NCBI GenBank assembly: GCA_040382095.1
Contig: JBEIGB010000002.1
Coordinates: 56,464 to 120,463 of the forward strand
Direction of reading: 5' to 3'
Source: JADJPL01 sp040382095
GTDB taxonomy: Bacteria > Bacteroidota > Bacteroidia > Chitinophagales > Saprospiraceae
Length of the DNA: 64,000 nucleotides
Under the pieces are notes generated by a model, which was not told the origin of the DNA, did not search any database, and was given only the letters and a program-made list of their open reading frames with translations. Every line of letters begins with the position of its first letter. Position 1 is the stretch's first letter. Position numbers and translations under genes: made by a program. Positions 10,501-18,730 of this stretch are shown piece after piece.

Positions 10501-12522
10501 GCTCCACACATAACCGAGTGGAGGCAGGCCACCTTGGGCTAAAACATTGATCTGCCCGTTACTCTCCCCAGCACAGCTAACCGGTGTAGCAGAAGCAGTG
10601 AGCAAAATGACGGGCACGACAAGGATGCGTGCCGAGTCCGTAGCAGCGCAGCCGAAGCGGTCGGTTACCGTTACGCGGTAAGTACCCGTACCCAGGTTAG
10701 ATAAATCAGGAGTAGTACCTCCGGTATTCCATAAATATGTAAAAGGGGCCGTTCCGCTTGAAACCGATGTACGTGCACTGGCCGTATCCCGGCCGCCGCA
10801 AACGGTCGCAGGGGCAGTCACGTCCACTTCCGGCCGCGGAGCCTGGGCAATCGTTGCCTGCGCAATCGCGGTACAGTTTCGGCTATCCGTTACGGTCACC
10901 CGGTAAAGTCCAGGTGCGAGATTTTGAAGGGTCTGGCTGCTGCCCCCACTATTCCATGCATAAGAAAAAGGAGCTGTACCGCCTACAATTGATACCGTAG
11001 CACTTCCGTTGACAGCCCCCTGGCAGACCTGTGCTGTTGCCGTCACCTGGGCGCTGATCGCAGGCGGAGCAAGGACGTTTATATTAGCTGTCTGAGTGCA
11101 TCCATTCCCATCGCGAACGGTGACGGAGTAAGTCCCCGGGACAAGGTTGATAATCCTGGCGCTGGTTTGCCCGTTGCTCCAGGAAAAAGTAAACGGGCCT
11201 ACCCCACCGCTGATGAGCGCTTCTGCGCTGCCGTTATTTACCGTACAGCTCGTGACATCTGTTTTGGCCACAGTAAGGGTGTACGGCACGGCAGGACGAA
11301 TTACCGCTCCAATGGATCTTTGGCAGCCAACAGCATCCGTAATTGATGCCGAATAAGTGCCGGAGGCCATACCCGTCCGGTTAGCCCCTGTACCCCCGTC
11401 GCTCCAGGCGACCGTAAAAGGCGGCACACCGGTTTGCATAGTCAGCGCGATACTGCCATCGTTTCGTCCGGGACAGCTCTCGTCCCGTATAGCCGCTGTA
11501 ACCTGTAGCTGCGAACGCGCCTGAAGGTTTACCTCGCGGATTATCCTGCAGTTAAATGCATCGGAAATGGTCAGGATATAGGTCATTTGGGCCAAACCAT
11601 TAATCGTCATCGTATTTTGCCCTGTATGCCATTGAACGCGATAAGGCGGAGTGCCCCCACTGATATTGTTGATCTGGATACTCCCGTTGGTCTCGCCTGC
11701 ACAGGAAGGCCCAATAGCCGTGAGGTTGACGGTCAACGGAGATGGGGAAGGCACCGTTGCCGTCCGGACAAGGGAGCAGCCACTGGCATCCGTGACGGTA
11801 ACGGTATAATTGCCGCCGGGAATATTCGCCAGATGCTGCGAGGTGGCACCATTGCTCCAAAGATAGGACAGCGGAGGAGTCCCCCCTGATACGCTCAGGT
11901 TTACCGCACCGTCGTTGCTGCCCGGGCAGGTGACCGCACGGGTGCTCAAGGATACGGTTAATGGGGAAATAGCAATCTGAATGCACTCATACCGGCCACA
12001 CAGATTATTGTCAATCACCGTAATACAGTGCTTCCCGGAGGCAGAAAAAAGCTGGGTAGCCCCTATTGCACCTTTCTCCCAGAGATAGCGGTAGGGGCCT
12101 TCGCCACCACTCGCTTTCGCGGTAATGGTCACGGGCAATGTACAGCTATCGGAAACATCAAACGTCACCTTTACCGGGGTGGGACTGTTGATCGTCACCG
12201 ATTCAATCAGGGAGTTGGCCGCCGCATCGGTCAGGGTGAGGGAGTAAGTGCCCGACAAGAGCCGCGACCTTGTGGCGGTCGTATCCCCGTTTTCCCACCT
12301 AAACCTGTAAGGGGGTACACCACCCGTAGGCATCGCAGTGATCCGCCCCGAAGGGATATTGCTACAGCTCAGATGAACGATATCGAAATTGATGCCAAGT
12401 TGGGCATCAAGCCCGGAAGGCAATACGGAAAGCATAAAGAACAGGAACCATACCCCTGCGGCTTGGGTGGAAAACAGAATACCCTTTAACGCCGGGAACC
12501 TTCTAAGTGTCGTTTTTTTCAT
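7528..12522 (-). CDS. giant secreted SprB-repeat adhesin-like protein with T9SS sorting domain
   Basis: A protein of 1664 residues with an N-terminal signal peptide (to about residue 41, ...GLDAQ). Eleven SprB-type repeats of roughly 75 residues follow, each of the form GGxPPYxxxWSNG...L..GxYxVTVTDxxGC. Two SdrD B-like domains are visible (VWFDVNQNGIQD near 871; VWHDKNKNGVQD near 1174), each with calcium-binding-like Asp/Asn runs. The last about 80 residues (YAFPNPVKSLLYLD...GVYLLRV) match the type A T9SS C-terminal sorting domain, so the protein is expected to be exported through T9SS and anchored at or released from the surface. SprB itself is a gliding adhesin in Flavobacterium; a role in adhesion is inference. 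It stands alone, with a 1.2-kb gene-free region upstream. Confidence 0.9.
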   Translation of the reverse strand: MKKTTLRRFPALKGILFSTQAAGVWFLFFMLSVLPSGLDAQLGINFDIVHLSCSNIPSGRITAMPTGGVPPYRFRWENGDTTATRSRLLSGTYSLTLTDAAANSLIESVTINSPTPVKVTFDVSDSCTLPVTITAKASGGEGPYRYLWEKGAIGATQLFSASGKHCITVIDNNLCGRYECIQIAISPLTVSLSTRAVTCPGSNDGAVNLSVSGGTPPLSYLWSNGATSQHLANIPGGNYTVTVTDASGCSLVRTATVPSPSPLTVNLTAIGPSCAGETNGSIQINNISGGTPPYRVQWHTGQNTMTINGLAQMTYILTISDAFNCRIIREVNLQARSQLQVTAAIRDESCPGRNDGSIALTMQTGVPPFTVAWSDGGTGANRTGMASGTYSASITDAVGCQRSIGAVIRPAVPYTLTVAKTDVTSCTVNNGSAEALISGGVGPFTFSWSNGQTSARIINLVPGTYSVTVRDGNGCTQTANINVLAPPAISAQVTATAQVCQGAVNGSATVSIVGGTAPFSYAWNSGGSSQTLQNLAPGLYRVTVTDSRNCTAIAQATIAQAPRPEVDVTAPATVCGGRDTASARTSVSSGTAPFTYLWNTGGTTPDLSNLGTGTYRVTVTDRFGCAATDSARILVVPVILLTASATPVSCAGESNGQINVLAQGGLPPLGYVWSNGATGANITNLRAGSYSATATDAAGCRANIAALVTQPDSLKSVLTIKNIQCGTPATGAASVQVQGGTPPYNFLWNTSAARDTIAGLDAGNYTVAITDAKGCEITASGAVLNSTSPLCSTRITRPVSSPTASDGEAVVTVNGGRAPYTFRWSNGQTRDTARNLSAGEYSVTVTDVNGCTGICSVRATPETALIGGYVWFDVNQNGIQDASEREVSSVKVLLMQITSTPPPFMDTVITDAYGRYRFVVKPGSYKVTFMLPDSFQFSIPNATLDRSKDSDPDRMLGTTQVIDVAAGEVSLFWDAGLINNTKFFPAIECECLNNATNPVNGQFRELVQLQGLSGDTWRIIRQNGMFLRTSPAPPAAPIPVVIGTMMPEVSTGVYVFEFRHVDNLGYFIEVSNGVDTLSLENRCAYPFITDNIPDTFCFNDPVLPLNLPVTRPGRITYTINGVNATAINPRALGAGLFQLVARFVPDNPLECQAVRTIPFRVITESCQVKIGDRVWHDKNKNGVQDNSEEGIGGVKIILSRVGTQTTRVDSVVTDSTGMYMFLTDPGSYKLTFIPPIPGFRAPFPDQGGNDAKDSDIDTLNFMTPVYNVALHNSNFTIDAGLIIPCINITDAGEIGFNKAICFGGATPPIVSLREASGGYGKLEYLWMYSTRSAQFDQLHFVPIPNSNVSSIQPGPLTETTYFIRCARSATCTDFLEPAPVRIFLKPKISATLTVRDTYCLDAPIHLKAEVAGGAAQVRWELSAKEPGTFVEPNIAFGAVATFVPKASGVVYVRATVTQDSCSEIFTDSFRIVNIPGFCASAGIVLNALVDQQNRINLRWRIPDGTPYRQFQVEHAPDGERWKSVGEVNKIMTMFESLRYYEFIDEQGKNGRNFYRIVVQDEFGVRRFSNVVSVALQQEAPNSVYAFPNPVKSLLYLDILRNLPVNEQIHFDIFNTTGRLIRSWVISGQEVQERVDFSEFPVGVYLLRVRAGSASPPQVLKILKQ

Positions 12523-12860
12523 GGAATCTTGGAATTATGTCTGATTTTTACTGGATAACCTTTCACTAAATCCCTAAAGCTTCGCATCGGCAAAACATCC
12601 CCAACTGCGTTACTTAAAAAATGTAACGCCTGGGCATGCAGGCCATTAAAGCATACATACATCGGGCATCATATGCCAGTACCAAAACAGGCATTCAGCG
12701 CGCCAATGTGCACGGACGTTAAAAGTGAAAGGTTGCTGTGGAGAAGGAGGCTCCATTAGCGTTCAGGAAGGGCTTTTTTCGAGGAGGTTGAGGGTGCGGT
12801 ATTACATGCACCTTTCGCGGCACAATATACAAACTTGATGGCCATATTATGCAAAGTTGC

Positions 12861-12893
12861 AAAAAAAAGTCGTGCTACCGATGCAGCACGACT
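12861..12893 (-). terminator. hairpin with U-tract on the minus strand
   Basis: A perfect 9-bp stem AGTCGTGCT/AGCACGACT (12868-12876 with 12885-12893, loop 8 nt) is preceded on the plus strand by eight A residues, giving an intrinsic-terminator form for minus-strand transcription. It lies about 350 bases upstream of the SprB-repeat gene, so it could be an attenuator in its leader or the end of a short transcript. Confidence 0.6.
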
Positions 12894-13191
12894 TGCTACG
12901 AACAAATTATAATCCCATGAATGCATTTATTACCGTCACGGTGGAAGCCGGATATACCAAGCGAAATGACATTTAGTTTGGTATGGCGCTCATTTTACAA
13001 TTAGCCTGTTATTTATAAAAAACCGCCGCTCCCTGTCTAAATACACCATAATAACTATACGCCGCCTGATAAAATAAAGTTTACCAAAAAATAAAATAAT
13101 TGAATAAGCTTATGGCAGAAGGGGATTATCACAGGTGGAGAATATGCCGGCAGGTCTGCTTTTAAACTGCTATTTTTTAATCTTCAGGCTA

Positions 13192-13231
13192 TTCAAAAAA
13201 AAAGCGAGTCACTCCTTTAGGAAAGACTCGC
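13192..13231 (-). terminator. second hairpin with U-tract on the minus strand
   Basis: A 7-bp stem GCGAGTC/GACTCGC (13204-13210 with 13225-13231) lies beside a run of A on its left, again terminator-like for minus-strand transcription. A tiny minus-strand ORF starting ATGTTCATGGG (13250 leftward) ends in the loop of this hairpin, as leader peptides do in attenuators. Confidence 0.55.
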
Positions 13232-13311
13232 CCTCTGAAAACCCATGAACATAAATTAGAACTTGACCTATTATATCATTATGGAAAATGAACTTACACA
13301 TTTAAAGCTTG

Positions 13312-13349
13312 CATATAGTAAGTCAGTTTTCGCACTGACTTACTATATG
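13312..13349. other. perfect 16-bp stem hairpin
   Basis: CATATAGTAAGTCAGT pairs perfectly with ACTGACTTACTATATG around a 6-base loop. There is no T-run on either side, so it is not a standard terminator. Like the other two hairpins in this region, it is followed on the plus strand by TCCCATGAAC. Confidence 0.6.
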
Positions 13350-13709
13350 GCAAGGAAAAGATCCCATGAACATATCCAAATTTCATACCGGGCGCTTTTA
13401 CCACGGTACTTCGTTTGATGATACAAACATCAGGTTTTTCTTCTTTCACTTCAAAAACAAAAAAATGATATTGTGAAAATAAATTTTTATGTGATTAAGC
13501 GATTATTTTTTTAAAACCTTTTTTAAATAAGGCTACAACAAACAAATTAAAAATACATTATATCTATTTTAGATTTTTTGTGAAAAATAATTAACGGATG
13601 TCAAAAAAAATATCTGACTTATCGCCACCGTGCGGTAAGGCAGGAGAAAAAAAGATCTTCTCGATCCGATGCCATCTGCTAAAGAGGCCGCCACAAAAAA
13701 TCTGTTGGT

Positions 13710-14852
13710 CTATCGAAATGGGGATGAGAAATCGGGATTTTGGATAAAGCTGGTATCCGTCAGCATTTTCAGAAAAGCGATAAGGTCTTGTTTATCTTGT
13801 GCGGACAGGGAAAAAGGCCGGATATTGGGATCAACGTTGGGTGCGGGATGTCCACCGGACTGATAATGATCGAGGACTTCTTCCAGGGTTTTGAAACGCC
13901 CGTTGTGCATATAGGGGGCGGTCAATTCAATATTGCGCAAAGTAGGGACTTTAAATTTTCCGTTATCGAAGCGGTTATTATTGAATCCACCCAGGCCTTT
14001 ATCGGGAAATTCCTCTAAGGTGGGCGCGGGGGTTATCCCATTGTTGCGGAAATTATTATCGGTAAAAAAGGGATTAAAATGACAATGAGAGCAGCCAGGG
14101 TGGTTGACGACCTGGTTGTTTTCGATGAAGAATAATTCCATACCCCGCTGCTCGGCATCGGTGGGAAAGCCCTGCCGGCCCCAGATCACGCGGTCGTAGC
14201 GGGACTGTGCGCTTACGAGCGTGCGCATGAACTGCCCCAGGGCTTTTGTGGCCAGGTCGCGGGTAATTTCAGACCGTTTTTCTATCCCGAAAGCTTTTCG
14301 GAACATTGCCGGGTATTGCTGGTGACGTCTGAGCTTTACCTCGACATTTTCCCAGGTATCGTCCATTTCAAGATCGTCCTCAACAGGTATGAAGGCCAGC
14401 AATTCCACAGTTGCTGCCCGACCATCCCAGAAGAAACCACGGGAATGGTAGGCAAGGTTGGCGAGGGACATGGCGTTTCGGTTACCGTTCAGGCCCCTGA
14501 TACCTTTATTCACGGCATCATTATTTGCAAAGGCATATTTCTGTTCGTGGCAACTGCTGCAAGATTGGGTACTATCCCGCGACAATATCGGATCATAAAA
14601 CAAATGCCTGCCAAGTTCGACGCCATCAACCGTGAGGGGATTATCCTCCAGCACGATCGGAGCGGGGAACCAGGAAGGCGCTTTAATGCTGTAGGGCTTG
14701 GGGGCGTACCCGGCCACTATCCCTTCATTCTCCGCACAATCCGTACAGAGGTCTTCTTTTCCGCAGGCAAAAAGGCAACAAGCCAACACGATACAGATGA
14801 ACACCCGTTTATTGCTTGGGCGGCACATATCCTTGGATTTTATTCGAGTCAT
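13710..14852 (-). CDS. di-haem cytochrome c peroxidase / MauG-family protein, lipoprotein-like
   Basis: A protein of 380 residues with N-terminal hydrophobic stretch FICIVLACCLFAC, probably a lipoprotein signal (Met9 is an alternative start). Two c-type haem motifs are visible: CSSCH (98-102) and CSHCH (near 253-257). Conserved family segments include GRHLFYDPILSRD, FFWDGRA and the C-terminal TAPYMHNGRFKTLEEVLDHY. It lies 83 bases downstream of a paralogue (14936-16012) and near two MbnP-like genes, which suggests the MbnH type of MauG enzyme that oxidises a tryptophan of its partner, rather than a plain H2O2-scavenging peroxidase. The specific substrate is inferred. Confidence 0.88.
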   Translation of the reverse strand: MTRIKSKDMCRPSNKRVFICIVLACCLFACGKEDLCTDCAENEGIVAGYAPKPYSIKAPSWFPAPIVLEDNPLTVDGVELGRHLFYDPILSRDSTQSCSSCHEQKYAFANNDAVNKGIRGLNGNRNAMSLANLAYHSRGFFWDGRAATVELLAFIPVEDDLEMDDTWENVEVKLRRHQQYPAMFRKAFGIEKRSEITRDLATKALGQFMRTLVSAQSRYDRVIWGRQGFPTDAEQRGMELFFIENNQVVNHPGCSHCHFNPFFTDNNFRNNGITPAPTLEEFPDKGLGGFNNNRFDNGKFKVPTLRNIELTAPYMHNGRFKTLEEVLDHYQSGGHPAPNVDPNIRPFSLSAQDKQDLIAFLKMLTDTSFIQNPDFSSPFR

Positions 14853-14935
14853 TAGCTAATTGTCGCAGCGCATGGGCTTAGAGGAAAGTTTCCGGACCTT
14901 TTTTCATCCAGATGCATTAAAACAACAACGGTGGG

Positions 14936-16012
14936 CTACCAAGGGTTTTGAAATTGTGGCTGATGCAGGAAATGTTTATCCGTAAGCGTATGGAGGAACG
15001 CGATCAGATCCCGGCGGTCGTCCGGGCTTAGCTCGAGCCGGCGGACATTGGGACTGAGGTTAATTGCCGGATGGCCCCCACCTGCGTAATGATCAAGCAC
15101 GGCATCTATGGTGGCGAGGCGACCATCGTGCATATACGGTGCGGTGTGCATGATATTGCGCAGCGTAGGAACACGGAATTTACCCTGGTCAAAGCGGTTG
15201 TGGGTATGGCTGCCCCGTCCATCATCCGGAAAACGGCCGGAAGGGAGGACCTGCTGGATACCGTTGTTTTGAAAGGTGAGATCGGTGAATAAGGGGTCAA
15301 CATGACAATGGTTGCACTCTGAAACCGGCAATTCAGGAGCAGCATCAAAAAAAATCGTCCAGCCGCGTTTTTCCTGTGGCGTAAAAACAGCGAGGCCCTG
15401 CATTACACTGTCAAATTTAGCATGGCTGCTCACCAGGGTGCGCTCAAACTGTGCCAGGGCTTTTGCCGTCCATACTCGATCTATCTGGTCGGCACTGCGC
15501 AATGAAAAGGCCTTTTTGAACTGTTCCTGATAGTACGGTGATTTGCGCAACCGCCGGGCAGCCTGATCCCAGTCAAGCCCCATCTCCACGGGGTCTCTTA
15601 CCGGATGGAAAGCCTGCTCTTCCAGGGAAGGCGAACGTCCGTCCCAGAACAAGCCGGAATAATAATAACCGACATTAACCAGGGACATGGTGCTTCGTTT
15701 TCCAAGCCTGCCGGCAATCCCCTCCCCCACTTTTTTTCCATCGGTGAAATAATATTCCGGACGATGGCAGGATGCGCAGGAGACGGTACTGTCAGCTGAA
15801 AGGACAGGGTCAAAGAAGAGACGCCGCCCAAGTTCGACGCCTTCCTGCGTAAGCGGGTTATCCGAAGGGATGAGCATGGGGGGAAAGCCGACGGGGTCTT
15901 TCCAGGTAAAGGGCACAGGTGCGGTACTTGCTATCCCGCCGGATTGGCATGTATTGGTCAGGAAGGCATACCCTACCCAGGTCCATATCCATACCGATGA
16001 GCGGAGCCTCAT
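14936..16012 (-). CDS. second di-haem MauG/MbnH-family protein
   Basis: A protein of 358 residues with a signal-like N-terminus (WVGYAFLTNTCQSGG) and two haem motifs, CASCH (79-83) and CNHCH (about 233-237). It has the same architecture as its neighbour at 13710-14852: GRRLFFDPVLSAD, LFWDGRSPSL and TAPYMHDGRLATIDAVLDHY. It overlaps the upstream MbnP-like gene by four bases (ATGA), so the two are almost certainly co-translated. This matches the known MbnP-MbnH pairing (TIGR 'metallo-mystery pair' families), in which the di-haem enzyme converts a Trp of MbnP to kynurenine for copper binding. Function by analogy. Confidence 0.88.
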   Translation of the reverse strand: MRLRSSVWIWTWVGYAFLTNTCQSGGIASTAPVPFTWKDPVGFPPMLIPSDNPLTQEGVELGRRLFFDPVLSADSTVSCASCHRPEYYFTDGKKVGEGIAGRLGKRSTMSLVNVGYYYSGLFWDGRSPSLEEQAFHPVRDPVEMGLDWDQAARRLRKSPYYQEQFKKAFSLRSADQIDRVWTAKALAQFERTLVSSHAKFDSVMQGLAVFTPQEKRGWTIFFDAAPELPVSECNHCHVDPLFTDLTFQNNGIQQVLPSGRFPDDGRGSHTHNRFDQGKFRVPTLRNIMHTAPYMHDGRLATIDAVLDHYAGGGHPAINLSPNVRRLELSPDDRRDLIAFLHTLTDKHFLHQPQFQNPW

Positions 16013-16779
16013 TTTTTCCGCATTTCGACAGATGCCTGAAGGTTGTCGGCAATAAAACGTGCGATGTCCTTATTCGTCGTATGATCGGCAGTTACTACCC
16101 TGAAATCCAGGAATTTACCCGGTTCTGCAACGAGTACGCGGCGCAGGTTCACATCGAATTGGAGCTGGTTTACCGCGTCGCCGATTACAAAATTACCCTG
16201 AAATGACTTTTGGCGATAGTAAGGGTTCTCGCCGATATGGAAGGTGAGTTTTTCTGCAAACTTGCCATCGCCTTTGAGATCGGCGTTCCCTTCTATTTTT
16301 GTAAAGATATAGCCCTTGGCCCAGGACCAGTAGTTGCCGTCCAATGGATGAGGTGGTTTATAATCGCCCGGACTGGTAGCATTCAGCCGGGGAGCGACGC
16401 CTATCCCCACATGTGCCCCGACATACTCACCTGCCGGTACCCCTTTGACGTCAATTTTGACCCCTTCGGCCGCCTTTGCCGGGTCCTGGATATTTTCGAA
16501 GCTTACGAGCGCCACGTCCAGTACCCTTACGGTGTCTATCCCGCCCGCTGTTTTGCGCAACAGGGAAAAGTCCGAGATATAAAACTGAAACAACTGGAAG
16601 CGGAGCTGCATCCCTGCTTCATAAGGATATTCTTTTGCATACATCAATAGCGGGGAATCCCCATACAGACCTTTGAAATAAAGGGTCAGATTTGTCTTCT
16701 CCCCGGAGACCGGAGGATCTTCCTGCCCACAGGCCGTGAGCAGCAGGAATACACTGCCCAGTAACAAAAAATTTTTCAT
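16009..16779 (-). CDS. MbnP-family copper-binding-type lipoprotein
   Basis: A protein of 256 residues. The lipobox LLTAC (Cys17) predicts a lipoprotein. Family features are LRFQLFQFYISDFSLL (near 59-74), VGAHVGIGV and the aromatic motif YWSWAKGYIF (150-159). Trp151 or Trp153 is the natural candidate for oxidation by the adjacent di-haem enzyme, by analogy with methanobactin-cluster MbnP, whose modified Trp helps bind Cu(I). It is co-translated with the MauG-type gene downstream. No methanobactin precursor or biosynthesis genes are in the window. Family assignment is good; metal and modification are inferred. Confidence 0.85.
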   Translation of the reverse strand: MKNFLLLGSVFLLLTACGQEDPPVSGEKTNLTLYFKGLYGDSPLLMYAKEYPYEAGMQLRFQLFQFYISDFSLLRKTAGGIDTVRVLDVALVSFENIQDPAKAAEGVKIDVKGVPAGEYVGAHVGIGVAPRLNATSPGDYKPPHPLDGNYWSWAKGYIFTKIEGNADLKGDGKFAEKLTFHIGENPYYRQKSFQGNFVIGDAVNQLQFDVNLRRVLVAEPGKFLDFRVVTADHTTNKDIARFIADNLQASVEMRKK

Positions 16780-16802
16780 CGGCGTATCATTTGCTTTTTT
16801 AA

Positions 16803-16920
16803 AACCTGTCTCAAAAGACCTGGAGTTGTATGAAAGGCTTTCACCGCCTTCAACAGCGAACCAAAGTTATGAATAAATGGTATTTTTATTGATTTTAATT
16901 CTAAAAATCAATAACCAAAG
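16803..16920. repeat. degenerate variable-arm palindrome in the gap between MbnP-like genes
   Basis: CTGTCTCAAAAG, then CACCGCCTTCAACAGCGAA, then an inverted repeat ATTGATTTT/AAAATCAAT (16888-16896 with 16904-16912). The order of parts is that of the better copies near 26.3 kb and 63.9 kb. TAACTTTG on the minus strand (16864-16871) fits a -7 box, but I found no matching -33 element. Confidence 0.4.
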
Positions 16921-16942
16921 CACTCATTCAAGATATTATTTT

Positions 16943-16980
16943 GCAGCACCAGCCACCTTTGGTGGCAAAAGTGCCTTTTT
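16943..16980. repeat. dispersed TGGCAAAA hairpin repeat, copy 2
   Basis: GCCACCTTTGGTGGC forms a 6-bp hairpin and is followed by AAAAGTGCCTTTTT. It matches copies at 7463-7500 and 55841-55870. It lies just downstream of the minus-strand MbnP-like gene at 17040 and may serve as its terminator. Confidence 0.5.
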
Positions 16981-17039
16981 TCAAAAACCCTCCGAAATCA
17001 CGCAGTAATCCCTTAATTAAGAACCCGGAAATACTTTGC

Positions 17040-17909
17040 TTAGTTCGAAGTTGCCGTTGTGGAAGAGACTGAAAAAGCGCCGGGCAGGTTTTCGGATAAT
17101 TTGCGGAAAATCTCGGAATCGGTATCAGCACCAAAATTTACATTGCGGAGCCACCGCGCGTAATCTACGCGTAAAGTCAGGGTAATATGGAATCCCGGAG
17201 GCACGGGGAAGGCTTTATCAAAAGGGAGTGCGACAGTATTTACGGATTCGGGGCCGCCATATTCGAGGATACGCCGCAGGGTATCGGCGGGTGCCTGCCC
17301 TAAATAGACTTCGATTCTTTGGGACAAATAGCCAAGCTGGGCCGTCCACATCGGTATTTGTTGTGGGTAGAGCGAATGGGTGACAGGCGCCGAGGCCGGA
17401 TCTGCGCTCCGGGCAGGCATAGCGACCCCAATTTTGAACTTTACCCCGGTAAAAGTGCCTCCATCGCGAAAGTTACCGGGCAGTATGCGCAGTAGGGAAG
17501 CTGGCGAAGCGAGGGCAAAGTTATCTTCGACCGAAAACCGGGTACTATCTCCGTTAGCATTTGCTTTTCGAAGGGCGAGTTGTTTTTCGAGTTGAAGGGC
17601 AGTCCCATCGCTGCGCGTGAGGCGGATTTCGGTGAGATAGAAGCGGAGGTCACCCAGACGAAAGCGGTTACCTGCCGCATCTGAATAAGTATTTCCGGGT
17701 ATGAAGTTAAAAAGGGAATCCCCGATGGTGAATTTATGGAGGAGGTCGAGGCGCAACTGGGGATAAGTACAGCAGTCGGTACAGCCTTCATCGGCATCCA
17801 CCTGGAAGTTGGTCGCACGGACGTCCAGGCAGCCTGTTTTGGGCTCTGCACATTGCTGCAGGGCGAGGGAGAGGGCATAAAACATGATCCATACACTACC
17901 CCTGTTCAT
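17040..17909 (-). CDS. second MbnP-like protein with Cys-rich N-terminus
   Basis: A protein of 289 residues with a signal-like N-terminus (LALQQC, Cys20) followed by a Cys-rich segment GCLDVRATNFQVDADEGC...CC (Cys27, 43, 46, 47). This resembles the GCxDxxAxNY...C motifs common in Bacteroidota surface proteins. The rest follows the MbnP pattern: LGDLRFYLTEIRL (86-98), FTGVKFKIGV and MWTAQLGY (Trp188) at the position of the WxWxxGY motif of the paralogue at 16009-16779. It overlaps the exonuclease gene by 14 bases. The four Cys may bind metal. MbnP-like assignment is by motif order and by its neighbours. Confidence 0.72.
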   Translation of the reverse strand: MNRGSVWIMFYALSLALQQCAEPKTGCLDVRATNFQVDADEGCTDCCTYPQLRLDLLHKFTIGDSLFNFIPGNTYSDAAGNRFRLGDLRFYLTEIRLTRSDGTALQLEKQLALRKANANGDSTRFSVEDNFALASPASLLRILPGNFRDGGTFTGVKFKIGVAMPARSADPASAPVTHSLYPQQIPMWTAQLGYLSQRIEVYLGQAPADTLRRILEYGGPESVNTVALPFDKAFPVPPGFHITLTLRVDYARWLRNVNFGADTDSEIFRKLSENLPGAFSVSSTTATSN

Positions 17910-18726
17910 TGCGCTGTACTTTTTCGTAGTCTTTGACCAATTGCCTGACCAGTTGTTTGACCTGGGTCGAAAATTCCTTGTTGAGGATCCAGTGATAATA
18001 TTGGCGGTCGTTTACGAGGGTAGCGGCCACCGGCTGTCCGTTATACTTTCCGAAGTTAAAAACCACAGTACCGTCCACATCATAGCGCAGCTTCTGGGTA
18101 GCATCGGCAAATCGCTGGTCGTTGGTAAAGTCGTGCAGCATCTGTACTTCAGGTTTGATCGGAGCAGGGCTGATAGCGCCTTGTTCATCGGTATAGTCCA
18201 CATCCCGGTAACGCTCGAGCTGGCCGAGGAATACGTCAATGGTAGCCCGCACATCGGCCATAGCATCGTGGGCATCGCCGTGTTCTTTATCGCAGTAAAA
18301 TTTGAGGGCTGCCTTCAGCGTCCTGGGCTCCATTTTATAAAAGATACGTTGGACATCTATGGCGCGGCGTCGGGTCATATCCAGTTCTATACCCACCCGG
18401 GCGAACTCTTCCATGAGCATCGGGATATCAAAGCGGTTGGAATTGTATCCGGCGAAATCGGCATTTCCGATAAAGTCGTGGAGTTTTTGTGCAACCTGGG
18501 CGAAGAGGGGCTTATTTGCCACGTCCTTTGGAGAAATACCGTGTACGAGCATCGCTTCCAGGGAGATAGGGATACCCGGGTTGATGAGCATAGAAAGCTC
18601 CCGGGGTGCTGTCCCGTCTTTTGGATATTTGACCATGGCAATCTGCAGGATGCGGTCGGTAGCTACATTGAGGCCGGTAGCTTCGATATCCAGGAAGATC
18701 AGGTCGCGGTCGAGTTTGAGGTCCAT
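17896..18726 (-). CDS. DnaQ-like 3'-5' exonuclease (DEDDh)
   Basis: A protein of 276 residues with an N-terminal exonuclease domain: FLDIEATG (Asp13, Glu15), an Exo II segment AGYNSNRFDIPML and Exo III HDAMADV (near 150-156). This is the epsilon-type DEDDh fold. The C-terminal about 80 residues (FNFGKYNGQPVAATL...YYHWILN) resemble the extension found on stand-alone Bacteroidota exonucleases. It lies in a tightly packed minus-strand run with apbE upstream (4 bases) and the MbnP-like gene downstream (overlap). Proofreading subunit or separate repair exonuclease cannot be told apart from sequence alone. Confidence 0.88.
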   Translation of the reverse strand: MDLKLDRDLIFLDIEATGLNVATDRILQIAMVKYPKDGTAPRELSMLINPGIPISLEAMLVHGISPKDVANKPLFAQVAQKLHDFIGNADFAGYNSNRFDIPMLMEEFARVGIELDMTRRRAIDVQRIFYKMEPRTLKAALKFYCDKEHGDAHDAMADVRATIDVFLGQLERYRDVDYTDEQGAISPAPIKPEVQMLHDFTNDQRFADATQKLRYDVDGTVVFNFGKYNGQPVAATLVNDRQYYHWILNKEFSTQVKQLVRQLVKDYEKVQRNEQG

Positions 18727-18730
18727 GTAT

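Larger units (their letters stand above)
12523..13709. other. 1.2-kb AT-rich gene-free region
   Basis: I see no convincing gene here. It contains three hairpins, each followed on the plus strand by CCCATGAA (listed separately), a GGGGATTATCACAGG segment at about 13121 resembling parts of the repeats near 25.2 kb and 44.7 kb, and A/T-rich tracts from 13440 to 13620. It separates two minus-strand transcription units and probably holds the leader and promoter of the SprB-repeat gene. Confidence 0.6.

Noticed and set aside
12861..13370. CRISPR array reading of the repeated hairpin/CCCATGAA units
   Set aside because: Only three units, unequal spacing and different hairpin sequences; not a CRISPR array, and no cas genes are present.
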